From: Amycolatopsis xylanica
Lineage (GTDB): Bacteria; Actinomycetota; Actinomycetes; Mycobacteriales; Pseudonocardiaceae
Assembly: GCF_900107045.1 (NCBI RefSeq)
Contig: NZ_FNON01000004.1
Location: 806,001-870,000 of the forward strand
Direction of reading: 5' to 3'
DNA: 64,000 nucleotides
Shown here: positions 49,390 through 59,399 of the stretch, piece by piece
Numbering within the stretch: the stretch's first letter is position 1
Layout of the letters: every line of letters begins with the position of its first letter
Position numbers and translations under genes: made by a program
Notes under the pieces: model-generated
The model's input: the letters and a program-made list of their open reading frames with translations, nothing else
Databases searched by the model: none
Told to the model about the DNA's origin: nothing

Positions 49390-50960
49390 TGAGACGCGCG
49401 GGCAGGGGGCCGCAAGGGGAACAGGCGTGGTGGCGCGAAGCCGTCTTCTACCAGGTGTACGTGCGGTCGTTCGCCGACTCCGACGGTGACGGGGTCGGCG
49501 ATCTGGAAGGCATCCGCGGCAGGCTCGGCTATCTCGAGCTGCTCGGCGTGGACGCGATCTGGCTGACGCCGTTCTACACCTCGCCGATGGCCGACCACGG
49601 CTACGACATCGCCGACCCGCGCTCGGTCGACCCGTTGTTCGGCAACCTGGCCGATTTCGACGCGCTGGTCGCCGACGCGCACGCGCGCGGCATCAAGGTC
49701 ACCATCGACCTGGTGCCGAACCACACCAGCAACACGCACACCTGGTTCAAGTCGGCGATGGCCGCCGGGCCGGGCAGCCCGGAGCGCGACCGGTACATCT
49801 TCCGCGACGGCAAGGAGGACGGGCCGCCCAACAACTGGGTCAGCTCCTTCGGCGGCCCGGCGTGGACGCGGGTCCCCGACGGCCAGTGGTACCTGCACCT
49901 GTTCGCCGCGCAGCAGCCGGATCTCAACTGGGCCAACCCGGAGGTGCGCGCCGACCTGGAGCGCACGCTGCGGTTCTGGCTCGACCGCGGCGTCGACGGT
50001 TTCCGCATCGACGTCGCGCACGGCATGGCGAAACCGGCCGAGCTGCCGGACATGGACCCGAGGGCGCAGCCGATGGTCGCGACCGGGTTCTACGACCCGC
50101 GGTTCGACAACGACGGCGTCCACGAGATCCACCAGATGATCCGCAAGGTGCTCGACGAGTACCCGGGCACCATGGCGGCCGGCGAGCTCTGGGTGAGCGA
50201 CGAGGAGCGGCTCGCGAAGTACCTGCGGCCGGACGAGCTGCACCTGGCGTTCAACTTCAAGCTGGTGCTCACGCATTTCGACGCCGACGCGCTGCACGCG
50301 GCCATCGAGCGGTCACTGGCGGTCCCTCAGGCCGCCGGCGCGCCCGCCACGTGGACCTTGTCCAACCATGACGTGTGGCGCCAGGTGAGCCGCTACGGCG
50401 GCGGTGAGCAGGGTGTCCGGCGGGCCAGGGCGATGGCGCTCGTCGAGCTGGCGCTGCCGGGCGCGGTCTACCTCTACAACGGCGAAGAGCTCGGCCTCGG
50501 CAACGTCGACGTGCCCGTCGAGGCGATGGCGGATCCGCGCGCGAAGACCGCGGGTCCCCAGCACAGCCGGGACGGCGCGCGCGTGCCGATCCCCTGGGAA
50601 GGCGACGTGGTGCCGTTCGGGTTCTCCCGCAACGCGCGGACGTGGCTGCCGATGCCCGCCGACTGGGCGGGTCTGACGATCGAGAAGCAGCTCGAAGACC
50701 CGGATTCGACGCTTTCCCTGTACCGCCAAGCCGTCGAGCTGCGGCACGAGCACGCGGCGTTCAGCGGCGACGAGATCGAGTGGTACGGCGCGCCCGCCGG
50801 GTGCTTCGCGTTCCGGCGCAGCCCCGGCGGTCTCATCTGCGCGCTCAACACCTCGGCCGCGCCGATCCCGTTGCCGCCAGGGAACGTGCTGCTGTCCAGT
50901 TCGCCTTTGGTGGACGGGAAACTCCCGCCCGACTCCTCGGCCTGGCTCGTCAAGTCCTAG
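49389..50960 (+). CDS. aglA: Alpha-glucosidase, GH13
   Basis: 523 aa. GH13 regions: DAIWLTPFYTSPMADHGYDI, then TIDLVPNHTS, the nucleophile Asp in GFRIDVAHG, the acid/base Glu in MAAGELWVSD and the stabilising Asp in TLSNHDVWR. It hydrolyses terminal alpha-glucosidic bonds in maltose-like sugars, in the cytoplasm. The ATG overlaps the glbO stop, and the glbO-aglA pair is the same as in mycobacteria (Rv2470-Rv2471). A family A palindrome follows. Confidence 0.93.
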   Translation: MRRAGRGPQGEQAWWREAVFYQVYVRSFADSDGDGVGDLEGIRGRLGYLELLGVDAIWLTPFYTSPMADHGYDIADPRSVDPLFGNLADFDALVADAHARGIKVTIDLVPNHTSNTHTWFKSAMAAGPGSPERDRYIFRDGKEDGPPNNWVSSFGGPAWTRVPDGQWYLHLFAAQQPDLNWANPEVRADLERTLRFWLDRGVDGFRIDVAHGMAKPAELPDMDPRAQPMVATGFYDPRFDNDGVHEIHQMIRKVLDEYPGTMAAGELWVSDEERLAKYLRPDELHLAFNFKLVLTHFDADALHAAIERSLAVPQAAGAPATWTLSNHDVWRQVSRYGGGEQGVRRARAMALVELALPGAVYLYNGEELGLGNVDVPVEAMADPRAKTAGPQHSRDGARVPIPWEGDVVPFGFSRNARTWLPMPADWAGLTIEKQLEDPDSTLSLYRQAVELRHEHAAFSGDEIEWYGAPAGCFAFRRSPGGLICALNTSAAPIPLPPGNVLLSSSPLVDGKLPPDSSAWLVKS

Positions 50961-50961
50961 A

Positions 50962-51014
50962 ACGGGATAAAGCCCGCTCAATCCCACTCCGGGATTCAGC
51001 GGGCTTTATCCCGT
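50962..51014. terminator. Family A palindrome, copy 3 (diverged)
   Basis: Arms ACGGGATAAAGCCCGCT and AGCGGGCTTTATCCCGT with one C-C mismatch and an inner AATCCC/GGGATT stem. It lies between the convergent aglA and LVIVD genes. Confidence 0.8.
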
Positions 51015-51020
51015 CTTACC

Positions 51021-52448
<1,428 letters not shown>

Positions 52449-52535
52449 GATGTGGATCTCCTCTCGACCACCTTTGCCACCCGATTATCGGATCTTTACC
52501 CTCATGGCGGCTAGCGACTATGGGAGGGTCTCAGC

Positions 52536-53168
52536 ATGAGGAATCGTCTCGCCGGGCTCGCACTGCTGACCGCCGTGCTCGCTTCGGGCTGCGCGGGCAC
52601 CCCCGCCGAAACAGAACCGACCGTGCCGGTCGTACTGCCCGGAAAGCCAGGTGACGCGGGCACGATCGTCCCCGGTGACCAGGCCAAGAAGTACGAGACG
52701 AAGCCCAACCAGGCCGACATCGACTACGTGACGATGATGATCCCGCACCACGAGCAGGCCAAGATCATGACCGACCTCGTGGCCGCCAAGTCATCGGATG
52801 AGCAGGTGCGCTCGCTCGCCGGCCGGATCGCGGTGTCCCAGGACGGCGAGGTCACGCTCATGAAGGAGTGGCTGAAGAACGCGGGCCAGCCGGTCCCCGG
52901 TCCCGGTCACGACCACGGCGGTGATCACGCGATGATGCCGGGCATGGCGACGCCCGCGCAGCTCGACGCGCTGCGCGCGGCCACCGGCAAGGACTTCGAG
53001 CGGATGTTCCTCGACCTGATGATCGCGCACCACCAGGGCGCGCTGACCATGGCCGACGGCGCGCTCGCCAACGGCGTCGACCAGAAGGCTCAGGAGATGG
53101 CGCAACACGTCGTCACCGGGCAGAGCGCCGAGATCGAGCGCATGAAAGTCATGCGAACGCGGTTCTAG
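52536..53168 (+). CDS. DUF305 lipoprotein
   Basis: 210 aa with lipobox LASGC (Cys about residue 19). Two DUF305 halves carry the histidine motifs: DIDYVTMMIPHHEQAKIM, then FLDLMIAHHQGALTMADG. Between them lies a His-rich stretch (GPGHDHGGDHAMMPGM). DUF305 proteins are ferritin-like and have been linked to metal handling. GGAGG lies upstream of ATG 52536. It is divergent from the LVIVD gene (87 bp apart) and ends at a family B palindrome. Confidence 0.92.
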   Translation: MRNRLAGLALLTAVLASGCAGTPAETEPTVPVVLPGKPGDAGTIVPGDQAKKYETKPNQADIDYVTMMIPHHEQAKIMTDLVAAKSSDEQVRSLAGRIAVSQDGEVTLMKEWLKNAGQPVPGPGHDHGGDHAMMPGMATPAQLDALRAATGKDFERMFLDLMIAHHQGALTMADGALANGVDQKAQEMAQHVVTGQSAEIERMKVMRTRF

Positions 53169-53169
53169 C

Positions 53170-53215
53170 GTCGTGAGTGTTTTAGCCGGTTAGAACCGGC
53201 CGCAACACTCACGAC
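53170..53215. terminator. Family B 46-nt palindrome, copy 6
   Basis: Outer GTCGTGAGTGTT/AACACTCACGAC, inner GCCGGTT/AACCGGC with a 3x3 mismatch, centre AG instead of CT, meaning the element is inverted relative to the other copies. It lies between the convergent DUF305 gene and the 216-aa hypothetical gene. Confidence 0.75.
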
Positions 53216-53219
53216 CTCA

Positions 53220-53864
53220 TCAGAACAGCAGCGGCAGCAGCGCGTGGCGGCGCTTGAGCACGGCGCCGTAGCGCGCGTCGATGCGCAGCCAGGAGTCCGT
53301 CGCCGTCACCCGCACGACGTCGTCGGCGACCGACGCGTCGAGGAAACCCATGCCGGACAACGCGAACAGGCAGCGCATCTGCACCTTGACCTCGACGGAC
53401 TCGCCGGTCACCGTCAGCACCGCCTGGTCCATCAGCGAAGCGGGCGGCGTGCCGTGCGGGCCGACGTTGTCCTTGGCCAGCGTCACGCCCTTGTCCGCGA
53501 GATCCGAGATCACGGTCGCGGGCAGTTCGTCGACCAGCTGCCAGCGCGACGACGCGGGCAGCTCGGAGTGCCACATCATGTCCCGCGCCGGGCCTGGATC
53601 CATCACCGGCCCGCCCGCCACGGTCAGCGCGGCGAGCAGCTCGTTGCCGGAGACCGTGAGGTCCGGCGGGCTGATCTCGCCCGCGACCGCGCGGGTCGCG
53701 AGCACCTCGAACGGCGTCGACACCCAGGCCTCGACGACCGGAACGGAGCTGTCGGGACGCTGACGCAGCCGGACGAACGTGCCGCCGTCCAAGCGGACCG
53801 CGCGCGCGACGAACGCGCCGAGCGTCTCGCGGTCGGCCGCGTCGGGAATGCTGAGCTCAGGCAC
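53220..53864 (-). CDS. Conserved actinobacterial protein (Rv2474c-like)
   Basis: About 214 aa from GTG 53864, with GAGGGA upstream, overlapping the thioesterase stop by eight bases. Segments: IPDAADRETLGAFVARAVRL, then VPVVEAWVSTPFEVLATRAV and TVSGNELLAALTVAGG. It has no signal peptide or membrane helix and I do not recognise a domain. Its place at the end of the gdh operon matches mycobacterial Rv2474c. Confidence 0.8.
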   Translation of the reverse strand: MPELSIPDAADRETLGAFVARAVRLDGGTFVRLRQRPDSSVPVVEAWVSTPFEVLATRAVAGEISPPDLTVSGNELLAALTVAGGPVMDPGPARDMMWHSELPASSRWQLVDELPATVISDLADKGVTLAKDNVGPHGTPPASLMDQAVLTVTGESVEVKVQMRCLFALSGMGFLDASVADDVVRVTATDSWLRIDARYGAVLKRRHALLPLLF

Positions 53865-54276
53865 TACGGAGTCCCTCTTCCAGGAACACGCGTTCCTCGT
53901 CACTGAGCCTACGTGGCCGCTCGGTGACCGTGTCGAACGGTGCCAGCACGGTCTCCGCGGTCACCGCCACCTTGTCGGCCTCGGAAGGTCCATTGTGGAC
54001 GCTGTAGCCGAGCGTGAAGCTCGCGAACCTGAGCTCCTTCAAGGAAAGCTCGATCCGGATGTCCTGGCCGTCCGCGATCACCGGGGCGTGGTAGTTCACC
54101 GACATCTTGACCACCACCACGCCCTTGGGCAGTTCGGTGAGGCCGGCCTTGACGGCCTCACCGAACAGCAGCGGAACGCGGGCCTCCTCGAGCAGCGTCA
54201 CCATCGCGGCGTGGTTGACGTGCCCGAAGACGTCCATGTCCGACCAGCGCGGCCGGACCAATGCGACATAGGTCAC
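53857..54276 (-). CDS. Acyl-CoA thioesterase, 4HBT hotdog fold
   Basis: 139 aa from GTG 54276, overlapping the gdh stop (GTGA). The 4-hydroxybenzoyl-CoA thioesterase motif is VRPRWSDMDVFGHVNHAAMV with the catalytic Asp in D-M-D, and LLEEARVPLLF follows. It hydrolyses acyl-CoA thioesters in the cytoplasm. It is translationally coupled both to gdh and to the 214-aa gene, as in mycobacteria (Rv2475c). Confidence 0.92.
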   Translation of the reverse strand: MTYVALVRPRWSDMDVFGHVNHAAMVTLLEEARVPLLFGEAVKAGLTELPKGVVVVKMSVNYHAPVIADGQDIRIELSLKELRFASFTLGYSVHNGPSEADKVAVTAETVLAPFDTVTERPRRLSDEERVFLEEGLRSA

Positions 54277-57200
54277 CGGACGGTGCTCCGGATCTGCCTG
54301 GCCGCGACGGACAGCGTGGCCAGGTCGAGCCTGCCGGACAGCGCGATCTCCTCGAGCGCGGCGCGTGCGCGGCCGATGCGCGCGGAGTTCGTGCGCTCCC
54401 ACTGGGCGATCTTCTCGTCGGCCGTGTCGTCCGGCTCGCTGTGGCGCAGCGCGTCCAGCGTTATCGCCCGCAGCGACGAGTAGACGTCGTCACGCAGCGA
54501 AAGCCGGGCGAGCGCGTGCCAGCGGTTGCCCCGCTCCAGCGCGCTGATCGAGGTGAGCATCTGGTCGATGTTCAGGTGATCGGACAGCGCGTAGTACAGC
54601 TCGGCCGTCTCGGCCGGGGTGTGCACGGTGTCGACGCCGATCTGCTGCTCGGCCAGCTCCGCGACCTCGGTGACGTCGAGCAGGCCGTAGGTGTGCAGCA
54701 GGAGCGCGACCCGGCGGGCCAGGTCCTCCGGCACGCCCTGGCCGGTCAGCTCGTCGACGTGGAGCTGCACGGATTCGGCCTCACGGCCGCGCAGCAGCTC
54801 GCCGGTCTTCGGCGCGAGCTCGCCGACGACCCGGCCGAACCGGTTGATCTCCGACAGCGCGGCCAGCGGCTGCGGCCGGTTGGTCAGGAACCAGCGCGCC
54901 GCGCGGTCGAGCAGGCGCCGGGTCTCCAGCATCATCGAGTCGGCGACGTCGGTGGGCACCACGTTGTCGAGCTTGTCGATCTCGTCCCAGATCGAGCGCA
55001 GGTCGTAGACCGCGTTGACCACCGCGTACGCGCGGACCGCGTCGGTGGCGGTCGCGTTCATCTCCTCGGAGAGCCGGAAGACGAACGAGATGCCCGCGCC
55101 GTCGACGACCTCGTTGGCCACCTGGGTGGTGATGATCTGGCGCTGCAGCGGGTGCTCGAAGATCGCCGACTCGAAGCGCTCACGCAGCGGCTTCGGGAAG
55201 TACTCCGGCAGCCGCCTTGAGAAGACCTCGGACTCGGGCAGCTCGCTGGCGAGCAGCTCGTTCTTCAGGTCCAGCTTCGCGTGCGCGAGCAGCGTCGACA
55301 GTTCAGGCGAGGTCAGGCCCTGCTCGGCCTTCTCAAGCGCCTTGAAGTCGGACCGGCTCGGCAGCGCCTCCAGCTTGCGGTTGAACGCTCCCGCCGCTTC
55401 GAGCGCGGCGACCTGGCGTTCGTGCACCGAGAGCATCGGGCCGTTGTGCGCGCGGCTGACACCGAGCACCGCGTTCTGGCGGTAGTTGTCGGCCAGCACG
55501 AGCGCGCCGACCTCGTCGGTCATCTCGCCGAGCAGCTCGTTGCGCTGCTGGTGGTCGAGTTCGCCCGCCATGACCAGGTGGTCGAGCAGGATCTTGATGT
55601 TGACCTCGTGGTCGGAGCAGTCGACACCGGCCGAGTTGTCGAGCGCGTCGGTGTTGATCTTGCCGCCGTTGCGGGCGAACTCGATCCGGCCGAGCTGGGT
55701 CAGGCCCAGGTTGCCGCCTTCGCCGACCACCTTCACGCGCAGCTCGTTGCCGTTGACGCGGACGGCGTCGTTGGCCTTGTCGCCCGCGTCGGCGTGCGTC
55801 TCGCGTTCGGCCTTCACGTAGGTGCCGATGCCGCCGTTCCAGAGCAGCTCGACCGGCGACAGCAGGATCGCCTTCATCAGGTCGGTCGGCGAGAGCTTCT
55901 CGACGTCCTCGCCCAGCCCGAGCGCCTCACGGACCTGCGGGGTGATCGCGATGGCCTTGGCCGTGCGCGGGTAGATCCCGCCGCCTTCGCTGATCAGCGA
56001 GCGGTCGTAGTCGTCCCACGAGGAGCGCGGGAGGTTGAACAGCCGCTGCCGCTCGGCGAACGTCTTCGCGGCGTCCGGGTTCGGGTCCAGGAAGATGTGC
56101 ATGTGGTTGAAGGCGGCCACCAGCCGGATGTGCTCCGAGAGCAGCATGCCGTTGCCGAACACGTCACCGGCCATGTCGCCGATGCCGACGACGGTGAAGT
56201 CCTCGGACTGGGTGTCCTTGCCGAGCTCGCGGAAGTGGCGCTTGACGCTTTCCCACGCGCCCTTGGCGGTGATGCCCATGGCCTTGTGGTCGTAGCCGAC
56301 CGAGCCGCCGGAGGCGAACGCGTCGCCGAGCCAGAAGCCGTAGTCGGCCGAGACGGAGTTCGCGATGTCGGAGAACGTCGCGGTGCCCTTGTCGGCGGCG
56401 ACGACGAGGTAGCTGTCGTCGGCGTCGTAGCGGACCACGTTCGGCGCGGGCACGGTCTTGCCCTCGACCCGGTTGTCGGTCAGGTCCAGCAGGCCGGAGA
56501 TGAGCATCCGGTAGCAGGCGATGCCCTCCTTCTGGAAGGCGTCGCGGTCGATGCCGGGGTCACCCGTCGGCGCCGGCGGGCGCTTGACGACGAAGCCGCC
56601 CTTCGCGCCGACCGGCACGATCACCGCGTTCTTCACGGCCTGGGCCTTGACCAGGCCGAGCACCTCCGTGCGGAAGTCCTCCCGGCGGTCTGACCAGCGC
56701 AGGCCACCACGCGCGACCTCACCGAAGCGCAGATGCACGCCCTCGACACGGGGCGAGTAGACGAAGACCTCGAACCGCGGCCGCGGCTCGGGCAGCTCCG
56801 GCACCGACTTCGGGTCCAGCTTGATCGCGAGGTACTCGCGGTTGTTCCCGTCGGCGTCGGTGACGTGGTAGTTCGTGCGCAGGGTCGCGGTGATGACCGC
56901 GAGCAGGCGGCGCAGGATGCGGTCCTCGTCGAGGCTGGTGACCTCGTCGATCATCTTGGTGATCTCGGCTTCCAGCTGGCCCGCGTGCGCGATGCGCTCG
57001 TCTTCCTGGCTGGTCACGTCGAACCGCACCTCGAACAGCTTGACCAGCGCGGTCGCGATGTCGGTGTGCGCGGTCACGGCACGCTGGATGTACTCCTGCG
57101 AGAACGGGCTCGCCGCCTGGCGCAGGTAGCGCGAGTAGGCACGCAGGATCGCGGCCTGGCGCCAGGTCAGGCCCGCGCGCAGCACCAGCTCGTTGAAGCC

Positions 57201-59234
57201 GTCGACCTCGGCGAGACCGCACCACGCGGCGTTGAACGCGTCCTGGAAGCGGACGCGCAGGTCGCCTTCCTTGCCCGCCTCGATCTGCTCCAGCACGTTC
57301 GGCGCGATACGCAGGCCGAAGTCGTAGATCCACGAACGCTTGCCGTCTTCGCGGCGCAGCTCGTACGGACGCTCGTCGACGACCTCGACACCCATCCGCT
57401 GCAGCACCGGCAGCACCTTCGACAGGGTCACGCCCTCGCCGAGCAGGTACAGCTTGAAGCGCCGCTCCCCCGGCTCCGCGTCGGCCGGGACGTAGAACGA
57501 CATGCTCAGGTCGCCGTCGCCGGACAGCGCATCGAGCTGACGGAGGTCGGCGAGCGCGTCGGCCGCCTCGAAGTCCTCCTTGTAGCCCTCCGGGAACACC
57601 GCGGCGAAGCGCTGCCCCTGGTCGGTGGCCGACTCCTCGCTGAAGTTGTTCGGCTCGGAGCGCTCACGACGCTCGTTCAGGATCGCCTCGACCATGAAGT
57701 CGTCCCAGCTGCGGACGGCCGTGTTCAGGCGCTCCTGGATGTGGACGGTGTCCGGCTCGATCCGGCGCGTCGGGTCAGTGTGGACCACGAAGTGGACCTG
57801 CGCGAGCACCGTCTCGCCGATACGGGCGCTGTACTCGAGCTGGGTGCCTTCGAGCTCCTCGACCAGCACTTCCTGCATCGCCAGGCGCGAGCGCGTGGTG
57901 TAGCGGTCACGCGGGAGGAAGACCAGGCAGGAGTAGAAGCGGCCGTACGGGTCGCGGCGCAGGAACAGCCGCAGCCTGCGGCGGTCCGACAGCGTGATCG
58001 CGCCGGTCGTGGTCGCGTAGAGCGAGTCGGTGTCGGCGGAGAACAGGTCCGCGCGCGGCCAGTTCTGCAGCACTTCGAGCATGCGCTGGCCCGAGAACGA
58101 ATCCATCGGGAAGCCGGCGCGGTGGATGACCTGGCGGACCCGGTTGCACACGACCGGGATGTCCAGGACGTTCTCGTGCAGCGCGGTGGTGGTGAACATG
58201 CCCAGGAACCGGTGCTCACCGGTCACCTTGCCGTTCTCGTCGAAGGTCTTGACGCCGACGTAGTACGGGTAGATCGGGCGGTGCACCGTCGACGGCGCGC
58301 TGGCCTGGGTGAGCACCAGCAGCGTCGGCGCGAGCGCGCTCGCGGCCGTGTCCGGACCGGCGGTGAGCCCGCGCGCGGCGAGCGAGTCCTGGCGCAGCAC
58401 GCCGAGGCCGGAGGCGAGCACGGCACGCAGCGCGGGCTCGTCGGCCTCGGGATGCGGGTTGTCGACGATCTCGTAGCGGCGGTAGCCGAGGAACGTGAAG
58501 TGGCCGTTGGCCAGCCAGCGGAGCAGTTTGGCGCCCTCGACGACCTCGTTCTCCGGCAGCGCCGGCGGGTTGGTCTCGAGCTCCTCGGCGAGCTGGCGGG
58601 CCTGCTCGGCCATCTTCTCGGCGTCCTCGACGACCTCGCGGACGTCACCCAGCACGCTGGACAGGCGGTTGTCGAGCTCGCGGGCCCGGTTGGGGTCGGT
58701 GATGAGGTCGATCTCGACGTACATCCACGACTCGGTGTCCGCGCCCTCGGGCGGGTCGGCGGCGTCGGCGGTCGGGTAGACCTCGCGCAGCTCACCGGTC
58801 AGCTCGCGGCTGACCACCACGATCGGGTGAACGATGCGGTGCACCTGCACCCCGTCGCGCGCGAACTCGGCGGCGACCGAGTCGACCAGGTACGGCATGT
58901 CGTCGGTGACGACCTGCACGACCGTGGCCTCCCGCGTCCAGCCGTCCTCGGCGGTGGTCGGGTTGAGCAGGCGGACCGCCGGGCGGCCCGGCACCCGGTG
59001 CTGGGCGAGCTGCAGGTGCGACCGCACCGCGCCGACCAGATCGACCGGATCGTCGCCGAGCACCTCTTCGGCGGGGATGTGGCGGTAGTACAGGCGGATC
59101 AGCTCACCGATCTCCGGTGCCAACGCGGCCGCGGCGTCGATCAGCTCATCCCTGGTCTGTTCCGGACTCGTCGAGGGGCGAGTGGCGCTTTCGACGCCTT
59201 GACCGGTAGGGGACGAGACTCCCGTCGAGCTCAT
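54273..59234 (-). CDS. gdh: NAD-specific glutamate dehydrogenase, large 180-kDa type
   Basis: 1653 aa from ATG 59234 (GGAGAG upstream). Deaminates glutamate to 2-oxoglutarate and ammonia. The N-terminal two-fifths are ACT/PAS-like regulatory regions. The catalytic centre is LRFGEVARGGLRWSDRREDF, then AQAVKNAVIVPVGAKGGFVV with the active-site lysine. The NAD-binding half contains VVGIGDMAGDVFGNGMLLS and IRLVAAFNHMHIFLDPNPD. The long C-terminal helical domain is complete. In mycobacteria this enzyme is inhibited by GarA. Confidence 0.96.
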   Translation of the reverse strand: MSSTGVSSPTGQGVESATRPSTSPEQTRDELIDAAAALAPEIGELIRLYYRHIPAEEVLGDDPVDLVGAVRSHLQLAQHRVPGRPAVRLLNPTTAEDGWTREATVVQVVTDDMPYLVDSVAAEFARDGVQVHRIVHPIVVVSRELTGELREVYPTADAADPPEGADTESWMYVEIDLITDPNRARELDNRLSSVLGDVREVVEDAEKMAEQARQLAEELETNPPALPENEVVEGAKLLRWLANGHFTFLGYRRYEIVDNPHPEADEPALRAVLASGLGVLRQDSLAARGLTAGPDTAASALAPTLLVLTQASAPSTVHRPIYPYYVGVKTFDENGKVTGEHRFLGMFTTTALHENVLDIPVVCNRVRQVIHRAGFPMDSFSGQRMLEVLQNWPRADLFSADTDSLYATTTGAITLSDRRRLRLFLRRDPYGRFYSCLVFLPRDRYTTRSRLAMQEVLVEELEGTQLEYSARIGETVLAQVHFVVHTDPTRRIEPDTVHIQERLNTAVRSWDDFMVEAILNERRERSEPNNFSEESATDQGQRFAAVFPEGYKEDFEAADALADLRQLDALSGDGDLSMSFYVPADAEPGERRFKLYLLGEGVTLSKVLPVLQRMGVEVVDERPYELRREDGKRSWIYDFGLRIAPNVLEQIEAGKEGDLRVRFQDAFNAAWCGLAEVDGFNELVLRAGLTWRQAAILRAYSRYLRQAASPFSQEYIQRAVTAHTDIATALVKLFEVRFDVTSQEDERIAHAGQLEAEITKMIDEVTSLDEDRILRRLLAVITATLRTNYHVTDADGNNREYLAIKLDPKSVPELPEPRPRFEVFVYSPRVEGVHLRFGEVARGGLRWSDRREDFRTEVLGLVKAQAVKNAVIVPVGAKGGFVVKRPPAPTGDPGIDRDAFQKEGIACYRMLISGLLDLTDNRVEGKTVPAPNVVRYDADDSYLVVAADKGTATFSDIANSVSADYGFWLGDAFASGGSVGYDHKAMGITAKGAWESVKRHFRELGKDTQSEDFTVVGIGDMAGDVFGNGMLLSEHIRLVAAFNHMHIFLDPNPDAAKTFAERQRLFNLPRSSWDDYDRSLISEGGGIYPRTAKAIAITPQVREALGLGEDVEKLSPTDLMKAILLSPVELLWNGGIGTYVKAERETHADAGDKANDAVRVNGNELRVKVVGEGGNLGLTQLGRIEFARNGGKINTDALDNSAGVDCSDHEVNIKILLDHLVMAGELDHQQRNELLGEMTDEVGALVLADNYRQNAVLGVSRAHNGPMLSVHERQVAALEAAGAFNRKLEALPSRSDFKALEKAEQGLTSPELSTLLAHAKLDLKNELLASELPESEVFSRRLPEYFPKPLRERFESAIFEHPLQRQIITTQVANEVVDGAGISFVFRLSEEMNATATDAVRAYAVVNAVYDLRSIWDEIDKLDNVVPTDVADSMMLETRRLLDRAARWFLTNRPQPLAALSEINRFGRVVGELAPKTGELLRGREAESVQLHVDELTGQGVPEDLARRVALLLHTYGLLDVTEVAELAEQQIGVDTVHTPAETAELYYALSDHLNIDQMLTSISALERGNRWHALARLSLRDDVYSSLRAITLDALRHSEPDDTADEKIAQWERTNSARIGRARAALEEIALSGRLDLATLSVAARQIRSTVR

Positions 59235-59399
59235 TGAGCAACTCTCCACTGTGCGTGATTGACACCCGTTCCGGCACGCCGATGTGCCGGACGAACCCCA
59301 CCCTAGTGCGCGAGGCGGAGCCGTCTGCAAAAGACCGGGAAGTTACTCGATCACATCGGGAAACCTTGCACCGGCAAGGAAAATCCGGAATCGGTTTAG

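Noticed and set aside
56733..59237. 834-residue open frame antisense to gdh
   Set aside because: A shadow of the glutamate dehydrogenase gene; no domain or ribosome-binding site.
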